DNA from: Chloroflexota bacterium
GTDB lineage: Bacteria > Chloroflexota > Dormibacteria > Dormibacterales > Dormibacteraceae
Length of the DNA stretch: 64,000 nucleotides
Assembly: GCA_005887685.1 (NCBI GenBank)
Contig: VBHJ01000011.1
Location: 19,086-83,085, forward strand
Direction: 5' to 3'
Below the pieces are notes generated by a model. The model searched no databases, was not told the DNA's origin, and saw only the letters and a list, made by a program, of their open reading frames with translations. Below are positions 56,764 through 64,000 of the stretch, piece by piece. The position numbers were made by a program, and so were the translations under genes. How positions within the stretch are numbered: the first letter of the stretch is position 1; each line of letters opens with the position of its first letter.

Positions 56764-57201
56764 ATGGGCGACGACTGCATTTTCTGCCAGATTCTGCGCG
56801 GGGAGTCGCCCGCCAGCTTCACGTACCAGGACGACACCGTCGTCGCCTTCATGGACGTGCAGCCGATCACGCACGGCCACATGCTCGTCGTGCCGCGCGA
56901 GCACGCGGTCCTGATGACAGACATCAACGAGACCGCGGCGATGCGCACCTTTCGGGTCGCGCGAAAGCTTGCGGCGGCCGCGCGCCACACGCTCGGCGCG
57001 AGCGGGGTCAACCTGCTCGTTATGGACGGCGAAGCCGCGTACCAGGACGTCCCGCACTTCCACGTCCACGTGATCCCTCGCTATCCGAAGGACGGATTCG
57101 GGCTGACCTTCCCGGACTCGTACGAGCACGCGCCGGCGCGCGCTCAGCTGGATGCGATCGCCGCGGCGATCCGCGCCGCAGGCATGCCCGCTACGGCGTA
57201 A
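56764..57201 (+). CDS. HIT family protein
   Basis: DDCIFCQILRGESPASFTYQDDTVVAFMDVQPITHGHMLVVPREHA...DVPHFHVHVIPRY. Confidence 0.94.
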   Translation: MGDDCIFCQILRGESPASFTYQDDTVVAFMDVQPITHGHMLVVPREHAVLMTDINETAAMRTFRVARKLAAAARHTLGASGVNLLVMDGEAAYQDVPHFHVHVIPRYPKDGFGLTFPDSYEHAPARAQLDAIAAAIRAAGMPATA

Positions 57202-57607
57202 CCGTCACGGTCAGCGTGTAAGCGATCGCGTACATAGGACACATCGACCCCGATGGACACAGAGGCCCCGACGTCGACGTGACCTGGACCTGGCCTGATT
57301 TCTTGGCCTCGAACGCGGCCAGGGTCACACCGCGGGCGGCGGTCGCGGCCGGATCCACGATGGCCGAGAGAACCGACGTATCGCTCGACATGGGATGCGA
57401 CCAGTTCACCATTGCATTGCCGGCGTGGAGCACCACCTCGAGCTTCTGGCCCGCATGCATGGTGACGGCGTGGTCCTTTTCCGTCGCCGTGACGTCGAAG
57501 CCAAGGCCGCCGGGAGACGGCGTTGGATTGGCACCGCCCCCGGTGCCGGCTGAACCGCAGGCCACGGCCAGCAGCGCGATGGCGGCCACCAACACGAACT
57601 TGCCCAT
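57191..57607 (-). CDS. putative lipoprotein
   Basis: MGKFVLVAAIALLAVACGSAGTGGGANPTPSPGG lipobox; 11-bp convergent overlap with HIT gene. Confidence 0.65.
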   Translation of the reverse strand: MGKFVLVAAIALLAVACGSAGTGGGANPTPSPGGLGFDVTATEKDHAVTMHAGQKLEVVLHAGNAMVNWSHPMSSDTSVLSAIVDPAATAARGVTLAAFEAKKSGQVQVTSTSGPLCPSGSMCPMYAIAYTLTVTVTP

Positions 57608-57668
57608 CTAGTTACCGAAACGCGCGCCCCCTCGTTCGGGTAACACGGAGGGATAAGATCGGCTGCTC

Positions 57669-59135
57669 ATGCCCAGACGCCTCGCCTTGATGATTGCCGT
57701 CCTCCTCATTGCCGCGTGCAGCCGCAGCTCCGCCGCGCCGCCTGCCCACAGCCCATCGCCGCTCGTCGGGGGATTGACACAGGGCCTGATCGCCTACGTG
57801 GCGGACCAGGGCGTCGGCGTGCTCGACCCGACGACCGGCAAGTCGACGGTCGTCGCGCCGCTGCCTCCCGGCGCGTTCCGCGTGGCCGGTCCGGTCTGGG
57901 GCCCCGCACCCAACGTGAGCCACCCGGTCCTGTACTTCACGTTGCATGACGACAGGCCGGCCGAGACACGGACCGCGAGCGGCGTGGTTCCCTATGACTG
58001 GCTTTTCCGGGTCGACCCTTTTGCGGGAACCATCGAGCCGATCGCAGCTTCGCAGGACTCGCAGAGCGAGGGGCCGTTCGGCCTGGTCGCGAACTCTCAT
58101 TACCTGGCGCTGACGGTCGGCTGCTGCGCCACCTACGAGGTGGATGCGCTCGACCTGACCCAGCAATCGGGCGCGCTCAGGCCGCTGGCCAAGCCTCCTG
58201 CCCAGCCCGCGTTCTTCACCGAGGGCGCCGCGCCCGGCGACTCAGGCCTTCTGGCCGTGCGCGAGTTCGGCACCGGCAGCTGGTACTGGCTGAACGCCGG
58301 GGCTTCGGTACTGAACCCATTTCCGCTATCCCTTGGACCCGATGACGGTCCAATCGCCATCTCGGCTGACGGAACGATGGTCGCCGTCGCGATGCCCAGT
58401 AACGGACCGGTGATCGAGCCCATCAACAGCACGCTGCCCATCGCAACGCCCAGCGGCGCTTCAAGTCCGGCCGCAACCGCGACCCCAGGCGCGACTGCCA
58501 GTCCGACCGCGCACACCAGCCCGACCAGCTCGGCCCCCAAGCGCGTCAACTCGAAGCTCCAGCACCCCGACGGCCTGGCGTGGAGCCCTGACGCCCAGCA
58601 GCTTGCCGTCGCCGTGAACGGAGACATTGAGATCTACAACTCCTCCGCGCCCGACGGCACTGCGCCGGCGCATCAATACCTGAGCGGAGGCAATGTGATC
58701 GGGATCGCATGGTCTGCACCAATCGCAGACCAGACCTTCGCCTCCGTGAAAGCGGCAGCGGGGCCTCAGCCCCAGGTGGATGGCTTGCTCAGCGCGACCA
58801 GACTTCCCGCCCAGGCCGACACACCCCAGAACCGGCCCCTGACCAAGATCTACGTCTGGCAGTTCGACTCGACGAAAGCTTCACCGATCGAGTCGATCAC
58901 CGATGCGACGCCTGATGTGCTGTCGAAGTACCCACCGCTCAACGCCGGCGTGGTGTTCCATCACTGGGCGGCCACCGACGCCTGGGCTCTGCAGGGCGGC
59001 TGCTACCGCTACAGGGTCGTCATCACAGGCAGCGTTGCGCCGGTTGCCACCACGTTCGGGCTGGCAGGCAACACGCTCTGCTCGGCCAGGCCGTCGGCGG
59101 TCCCGTCGACACAGGCAAGCCCCTCGCACTCTTAG
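57669..59135 (+). CDS. putative lipoprotein, beta-propeller-like
   Basis: MPRRLALMIAVLLIAACSRSSAAPP lipobox; repeated HPDGLAWSPDAQQLAVAVNGDIEIYN-type WD/TolB-like blades. Confidence 0.6.
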   Translation: MPRRLALMIAVLLIAACSRSSAAPPAHSPSPLVGGLTQGLIAYVADQGVGVLDPTTGKSTVVAPLPPGAFRVAGPVWGPAPNVSHPVLYFTLHDDRPAETRTASGVVPYDWLFRVDPFAGTIEPIAASQDSQSEGPFGLVANSHYLALTVGCCATYEVDALDLTQQSGALRPLAKPPAQPAFFTEGAAPGDSGLLAVREFGTGSWYWLNAGASVLNPFPLSLGPDDGPIAISADGTMVAVAMPSNGPVIEPINSTLPIATPSGASSPAATATPGATASPTAHTSPTSSAPKRVNSKLQHPDGLAWSPDAQQLAVAVNGDIEIYNSSAPDGTAPAHQYLSGGNVIGIAWSAPIADQTFASVKAAAGPQPQVDGLLSATRLPAQADTPQNRPLTKIYVWQFDSTKASPIESITDATPDVLSKYPPLNAGVVFHHWAATDAWALQGGCYRYRVVITGSVAPVATTFGLAGNTLCSARPSAVPSTQASPSHS

Positions 59136-59145
59136 CATCGGTGGC

Positions 59146-60663
59146 GTGAGCCTCGATTTCCTGGCCTCGCACGCCGAGGCGCTGCCCGACAAACCGGCCC
59201 TGATCCTCGGAGATCGCGTCGTGGATTTCGCGACGCTGAACAGGAGGGTGAGCCGCGCGGCCACCGTCCTGGCGCGGCTTGGCTGCCGCGAAGACGACCG
59301 CGTCGCATTGATGTCCTTCAACTCCATCGAGGGCGCGGAGATCGCCAGCGGGTCGCGGCGAGCCGGGCTGGTCATCGTGCCTGTCAACTACCGGCTGCGC
59401 GGTGCGGAGATCGCTTATGTGCTCAACGATTCCGGCGCGAAGGTCGCGATTGCGGGACCCGACCATGTCGATGCGATGGCTGAGGCGATGCCGGATGTGA
59501 AGGGAGATGTGACCTTCGTCGCGGTGGACGGCGCCGTCCCCGAGGGCTGGCTCTCGTACCGCGAGCTGATGCGTGACGCGTCGGAAGACTTCACTTCGAT
59601 CGCCGAAGGACTGGGCGCGTCGATGATTTACACCTCTGGAACGACCGGCCATCCGAAGGGCGCGTGGCGGCCGCACGGCGTGGACATCGCCAACGTCCTG
59701 CAGGTCATATCGATCTTCGAACTCACCCGGTCTGACCGGCACCTGTTGTGCGGTCCTGGATATCACAGCGCCGTCTCGTTCTTCTCCGTCCTGCACCAGG
59801 TGCTCGGGGCGACCGTCGTCATGCAGAAGAAGTTCGACGCCGGAGACGCGCTGGATTTGATCGAACGTCACCGGGTGACCACGACTTTCATGGCCCCGAC
59901 TCTTCTGCGCCGGCTCGTCGACGCGCAGGAGGAGCGCCCGCGGGACACGTCATCGCTTCGCGCGGTCATCCTCGGCGCGGCTCCTTGCCCCTACGCGCTG
60001 AAGGTGCGCGCGGAGGCCGTTTTCGGCTCGGTGTTGTGGGAGTTCTACGGCGCGACCGAGACCGGGATCAACACGGTGCTCCGTCCAGAAGACCAGATGC
60101 GCAAGCCGGGCTCGTGCGGCACCGGGGTGCCGGGCCAGGAGATCAGGTTGATGCGTGACGACGGATCCGAGGCATCCGTCGGTGAACCGGGCGAATTCAT
60201 GGTGCGCAGCAGCTGGGTGGCCGAGTACTACAACCGTCCTGACGCGACGAGCAAGAGTCTTCGCGACGGATTCTTCTCGGTCGGCGACGTCGCGTACCGG
60301 GACGACGAGGGCTACTACTTCATCTGCGACCGGCGGATCGACATGATCATCTCGGGCGGGGTCAACATCTACCCTGCCGAGATCGAGGCGGTACTGCACG
60401 CCCACCCCGCGGTGGTGGACGCAGCAGTGATCGGCGTGCCCGACGAGGAGTTCGGCGAATCGGTGAAGGCGGTTGTTCAGCTGAGGCCGGGCGCAAGCGT
60501 CCCGGACACCGAGCTCATCGCCTTCTGTGGCGAACGGCTTGCCGGCTACAAGAAGCCGCGCTCAGTGGATTTCATCGACGAGCTTCCCCGTGACGCCGCA
60601 GGCAAGTTGTTGAAACGCACGCTTCGCGATGCGTACTGGGCAGGCGCCGGCCGAAGAATCTGA
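59146..60663 (+). CDS. AMP-dependent acyl-CoA synthetase/ligase
   Basis: GTG start; MIYTSGTTGHPKGAWRPHG; EFYGATETGINTV; GDVAYRDDEGYYFICDRRIDMIISGGVNIYPAEIE. Confidence 0.95.
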   Translation: MSLDFLASHAEALPDKPALILGDRVVDFATLNRRVSRAATVLARLGCREDDRVALMSFNSIEGAEIASGSRRAGLVIVPVNYRLRGAEIAYVLNDSGAKVAIAGPDHVDAMAEAMPDVKGDVTFVAVDGAVPEGWLSYRELMRDASEDFTSIAEGLGASMIYTSGTTGHPKGAWRPHGVDIANVLQVISIFELTRSDRHLLCGPGYHSAVSFFSVLHQVLGATVVMQKKFDAGDALDLIERHRVTTTFMAPTLLRRLVDAQEERPRDTSSLRAVILGAAPCPYALKVRAEAVFGSVLWEFYGATETGINTVLRPEDQMRKPGSCGTGVPGQEIRLMRDDGSEASVGEPGEFMVRSSWVAEYYNRPDATSKSLRDGFFSVGDVAYRDDEGYYFICDRRIDMIISGGVNIYPAEIEAVLHAHPAVVDAAVIGVPDEEFGESVKAVVQLRPGASVPDTELIAFCGERLAGYKKPRSVDFIDELPRDAAGKLLKRTLRDAYWAGAGRRI

Positions 60664-60673
60664 CCAGGCCCCG

Positions 60674-61573
60674 CTATCCGAGTAGCGGCAGGATGAACTC
60701 CAGCGATCGGCTGATCCGGCCCAGCGGCCTGTCGTCGTGGGAGACGAGGCGCGTCTCCTGCTCCAGCGTGTACCAGCCTCGGTATCGCGCGTGCTTCAAA
60801 GCCTCGGTGACCTTCGCCACCTTGGCTCCGCCTTCGCCCACGGGCCTGAAAAGGGTGCGGGCTACGGCGTCCTTGTAGCTGAGCGACCGCTCCCTCACCC
60901 GCCGCGCGAGGTCGAGGTCGACGTCGTTGAGGTGGACGTGCTGGATGCGGCCGGCGGCAAGCTCGATGACCTCAACCGGGTCCGCCCCCGCGATCACCAG
61001 GTGCGCGATATCGAGGCACACGCCGGCTTCTGAGCCGACGAGCAGCCGCTCGATCTCTTCGGGCCCCTGGATCGTGCTGCCGAACCTCGGCTGCACTGCC
61101 ACCTTGAGCTTGTGCCGTGCGCAGACATGCTCCACAGATCCGATCAGGTGAAGCAGGTGGGCCCATTCGGCGTTCGACAGCGACTCGGCGCGGGTGGCGT
61201 CCGCGCTTCGCTCTGGGATGGCGGCCAGGACCAGTGTGGTCGCGCCGACCGCCGCAAGCCACTGCGCGTGACCGTCGATGTGGGCGAGCTCAGGTCCCCG
61301 GGTCTCGTGGTGATGGAGGATCGCGTGCACCTCGCCGGCCACGACCTGCAGGCGATTGCGCCGCAACAGGGACCTGGCCTGGTCACTCCGGTCGGGCAGG
61401 AATCCTGGGGGGCCCGCCGTGATCGCACCCTCTCCGATCGCAGCCGCTTCAGACAGGACGCGGTCGACGTCGATCTGGTGGCCCCAGTCGTGGGCCTCGT
61501 TGATCCCCCAGCAGGCGGGAGAGAGCGCGATCCGGTGCACGGGGCTGCGCCGGCGCCCCCGAAGCCCGCCCAT
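60674..61573 (-). CDS. sugar phosphate isomerase/epimerase (xylose isomerase-like TIM barrel)
   Basis: IALSPACWGINEAHDWGHQIDVDRVLSEAAAIGEGAITAGPPGFLP...GVCLDIAHLVIAGADPVEVIELAAGRIQHVHLNDVD. Confidence 0.83.
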   Translation of the reverse strand: MGGLRGRRRSPVHRIALSPACWGINEAHDWGHQIDVDRVLSEAAAIGEGAITAGPPGFLPDRSDQARSLLRRNRLQVVAGEVHAILHHHETRGPELAHIDGHAQWLAAVGATTLVLAAIPERSADATRAESLSNAEWAHLLHLIGSVEHVCARHKLKVAVQPRFGSTIQGPEEIERLLVGSEAGVCLDIAHLVIAGADPVEVIELAAGRIQHVHLNDVDLDLARRVRERSLSYKDAVARTLFRPVGEGGAKVAKVTEALKHARYRGWYTLEQETRLVSHDDRPLGRISRSLEFILPLLG

Positions 61574-61625
61574 CCGACCCTCCCTCCTGGCAATCAACCG
61601 CCAGAGATTAACCTTCTAGTCAACG

Positions 61626-62636
61626 GTGCCTATGGCGAAATTTGAGCTGAAGCTTCGGCCCGCCACGCTTGAGGACGCCCCGATCGTGGCCGACCTCGAG
61701 TCGCTGCGCGATCCCGAAGAGCCGCGGGATCCGGTGCTCCTCCGGCACTGGTGGCAGATGTCAGACGAGCTGGAGAGGACGATGCGACGCGTGGACGCGC
61801 GCGATGGCGAGGCAGTCGCTTACGTGGCGGCGACGCACGAGAAATGGAATGAGGATGAGAAGCGCTTCGGCATCGTCCGGCCGCTGCTGCGCAAGGACGT
61901 GTGGGACGACGGCGTTTACGCGCAGCTGGTCAGGCTTGCAGAGGACTGGCTTCGCGGCGAGGGCGCCGCGACCGCAGTGGCGCGCGTGCGCGAAGACATG
62001 AAGCAGGACATCGCGGCGCTGGATCAGCTTGGCTATGGCGAAGACCGCAGGATGCGGACGTCCGAGCTCGACCTCGTTGCTCGCCGTGACCACATCATGA
62101 CCACGCTCGAGGAGTGCCGGCGCCAGATGAAGCAGCAGGGCGTGGAGCTGCACCCGATCAGCGAGGACCGCGATCCGGAGAGGTATCGGAAGCTGCACGC
62201 GACGATGATCGAGTCGGAGAAGGACATTCCGACCACGGTGCCGTGGCGTGAGCTGAGCTTTGAGGAGTGGCGGCGATTCTGGTTCGACAACCCCGCCATC
62301 CGCGAGGACCGGTTCTGGATCGCACGTGAAGGCGACGCGATCGTCGGAACGTCAGTGCTTGACTCCCCGGTCGTGCGCGGCATCCCGTGGACCGCCTACA
62401 CCGGTACGGCGCGCAGCGTGCGAGGTCGCGGCATCGCTCGGGCGCTGAAATACGAAACGATGGCCCAGGCGATCGAGGCCGGCTACGTCCGCGTGCGCAC
62501 GACGAACGACTCGGACAACCCGTCCATCCTCCGCATCAACAACGAGATGGGTTATCAGCTCGTCGCGCCGGTGGTTGAGCTGCACCGAAGCCTGGATGGA
62601 TCGGCCCCTCCGGCGCTTCGCGCCACCTCCCCGTGA
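61626..62636 (+). CDS. GNAT family N-acetyltransferase (tandem domain)
   Basis: 336 aa; TGTARSVRGRGIARALKYETMAQAIEAGYVRVRTTNDSDNPSILRINNEMGYQLV. Confidence 0.85.
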   Translation: MPMAKFELKLRPATLEDAPIVADLESLRDPEEPRDPVLLRHWWQMSDELERTMRRVDARDGEAVAYVAATHEKWNEDEKRFGIVRPLLRKDVWDDGVYAQLVRLAEDWLRGEGAATAVARVREDMKQDIAALDQLGYGEDRRMRTSELDLVARRDHIMTTLEECRRQMKQQGVELHPISEDRDPERYRKLHATMIESEKDIPTTVPWRELSFEEWRRFWFDNPAIREDRFWIAREGDAIVGTSVLDSPVVRGIPWTAYTGTARSVRGRGIARALKYETMAQAIEAGYVRVRTTNDSDNPSILRINNEMGYQLVAPVVELHRSLDGSAPPALRATSP

Positions 62637-62647
62637 ACGGGGAGGAG
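62603..62647. repeat. double-hairpin dispersed repeat overlapping GNAT stop / thioesterase start
   Basis: GGCCCCTCC-GGCGC-TTC-GCGCC-A-CCTCCCCGT-GA-ACGGGGAGG-AG read directly. Confidence 0.9.
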
Positions 62648-63076
62648 CAGCCATACGGCGTGAGGGCGCTGCCTGAGCTTTACAAGGAGTGGTCCGCTAC
62701 GGGGATGGTGGCCAACATCGGGACCAGCATCGTGGAGGTCGCGTACGGAAAGCTCGTCCTTGCGGGGAACATGACCGCGGAGTCGCACGGGTTTCCAACC
62801 TCGCGCGGGACGATCGTGCACGGTGGAGCCATCGCGACGCTGGCCGACGAGGCGCTGGCCTCCGTTGCGTTCACCGTCGCCGAGGAGGGCGAGACGACCG
62901 TCACCGCCGACCTGAAGGTGGATTTTCTCCGGCCCGCCAAGCCCGGCCGCCTGGTTGCACGGGCGACTGTACGGCACCGCACCAGGCGCCTTGCCTTTTG
63001 CGAGGCGACGGTGGAGCACGCGCACGGCGAGGTCGTGGCCGAGGCCCGGGCCGTGATCGCTTACGTCAAGGCATAG
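62633..63076 (+). CDS. PaaI family thioesterase (hotdog fold); start uncertain (GTG 62633 or GTG 62660)
   Basis: GMVANIGTSIVEVAYGKLVLAGNMTAESHGFPTSRGTIVHGGAIATLADEALASVAFTVAEEGETTVTADLKVDFLRPAKPGRLVARATV. Confidence 0.9.
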   Translation: MNGEEQPYGVRALPELYKEWSATGMVANIGTSIVEVAYGKLVLAGNMTAESHGFPTSRGTIVHGGAIATLADEALASVAFTVAEEGETTVTADLKVDFLRPAKPGRLVARATVRHRTRRLAFCEATVEHAHGEVVAEARAVIAYVKA

Positions 63077-64000
63077 AGTCGGGCATCGCAGGCAGCAGAA
63101 CCATCCGCCAGCCCTTGCCGCCGTCGGCTGTAGCCTCCAGCAAGGGCCTCGCTCCGGCAGCACCGGCGTACCACGCGTGGTTTCGGTCGAGCACCCGCAG
63201 TGAGCCCGGCAGCGGCTCGATGGCCCCGATGTTTCGGAGCTCCGTCCAGGTGGCGCCTCCGTCACCGCTGGTCGCCGATTGACCCGCGCCGATCCACCAC
63301 CAGTTCGCGGCATCGAACGAACCGATCGCGCCGCTGGACGACGGCGGAGCGACTGCCGACCAGGTGGCGCCGTTGTCCGACGTGCTCAGGCGCGCCTGGT
63401 TGGGCGGCGGCTCCTGCCCGAGCGGACCTCCAACGAACTGGTTGATCAGAGTCGTGTAGGTGTAGGTGTGCGGCCGCCCGCCGTCGAACGAGCGCACCAC
63501 CAGCGGCGGGAAAGCCCGGATGTCGGCGCCGACGCCGGTGCGTCCCTTGATCGCGGGGAAGTACACGACTGAAGCCACTGCGCCGCCCCCCGACGTGGGC
63601 TGCACCGCGACAAGGAACCGACCCCCGTGAGGCCAGCCTCCCGCGGGAGCGGGAAGCTGCACCCGCGTCCACGTCGCGCCGAAGTCGGTCGTCTTGTACG
63701 CGTACGGACCGGCGTTGGCGCTGGTCAGCCAGCCGGTGGTCAAATAAGAGAAGTTGACCTGGAACGCCTGGTCGGGAGGCGCCGGTAAGCCGCGCTTGTG
63801 CCACGACACGCCGCCGTCGTCGGTCCGGTAGAGGTAGGTGGGTGGATTCGTGATCGGACTCTTCGCGCTGACCAGCATCCAGCCGTATTCCGAGTCGACA
63901 AACGACCACGACGCCACCGTGCCCTCCACCGCCGGCGCCTGCAGCGCCGACCATGTCCTCCCCCCATCGGCGGTTCGATACATCTGGGGGCTGGTGCCGA
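63066..64000 (-). CDS. Ycf48/sortilin-like beta-propeller protein, partial (runs off right edge)
   Basis: Repeated MYRTADGGRTWSAL, YRTDDGGVSWHKRGLP, KTTDFGATWTRVQLP, STSDNGATWSAV, ATSGDGGATWTEL blades. Confidence 0.8.
   Translation of the reverse strand, partial: GTSPQMYRTADGGRTWSALQAPAVEGTVASWSFVDSEYGWMLVSAKSPITNPPTYLYRTDDGGVSWHKRGLPAPPDQAFQVNFSYLTTGWLTSANAGPYAYKTTDFGATWTRVQLPAPAGGWPHGGRFLVAVQPTSGGGAVASVVYFPAIKGRTGVGADIRAFPPLVVRSFDGGRPHTYTYTTLINQFVGGPLGQEPPPNQARLSTSDNGATWSAVAPPSSSGAIGSFDAANWWWIGAGQSATSGDGGATWTELRNIGAIEPLPGSLRVLDRNHAWYAGAAGARPLLEATADGGKGWRMVLLPAMPDSMP

Noticed and set aside
1-64000. Prophage, integrase, transposase or genomic-island boundaries
   Set aside because: No transposase, integrase, phage structural gene or tRNA-flanking repeat recognised anywhere in the window.

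Overview
High-GC bacterial chromosomal window (lineage not determinable from sequence alone; the gene content would fit Dormibacterota/Chloroflexota/Actinobacteriota-like organisms). No rRNA, tRNA, CRISPR array, prophage or transposase was recognised. Left part: a fatty-acid synthesis block (fabH-acpP-fabF with a PucR/FasR-like regulator), an ABC-2 exporter, a PfkB kinase, and a pair of overlapping UvrD-type helicase-nucleases resembling AdnAB. The left part also holds two GT-C-like glycosyltransferases and a sigma-region-4 protein with a repeat tail. Centre (about 21-54 kb): a large accessory catabolic region. It contains two FAD-oxidoreductase/GcvT fusion proteins (dimethylglycine/sarcosine dehydrogenase-like, both apparently broken), a choline-kinase-like gene, an APC permease, Fe-ADH plus ALDH, ETF beta/alpha and a DgcB-like Fe-S oxidoreductase. 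It continues with formate-THF ligase plus a MetF-like protein, a Pot-type ABC transporter, an IclR regulator, and a corrinoid methyltransferase module. That module comprises a corrinoid protein, a methyl-THF methyltransferase, a RACo-like activator, DUF1638, a non-pyrrolysine MttB homologue and an FTCD_C cyclodeaminase. I read this region as a candidate quaternary-amine (choline/glycine betaine/dimethylglycine) demethylation and C1-THF energy-conservation island. Right part: a UPF1-like helicase with a zinc ribbon, a HIT protein, an acyl-CoA synthetase, a GNAT, a thioesterase and a Ycf48-like propeller. A dispersed double-hairpin repeat with compensatory base changes occurs at three loci, including a tandem in-frame insertion inside a helicase ORF. 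Family names come from reading the translated ORFs by eye; no database search was run.
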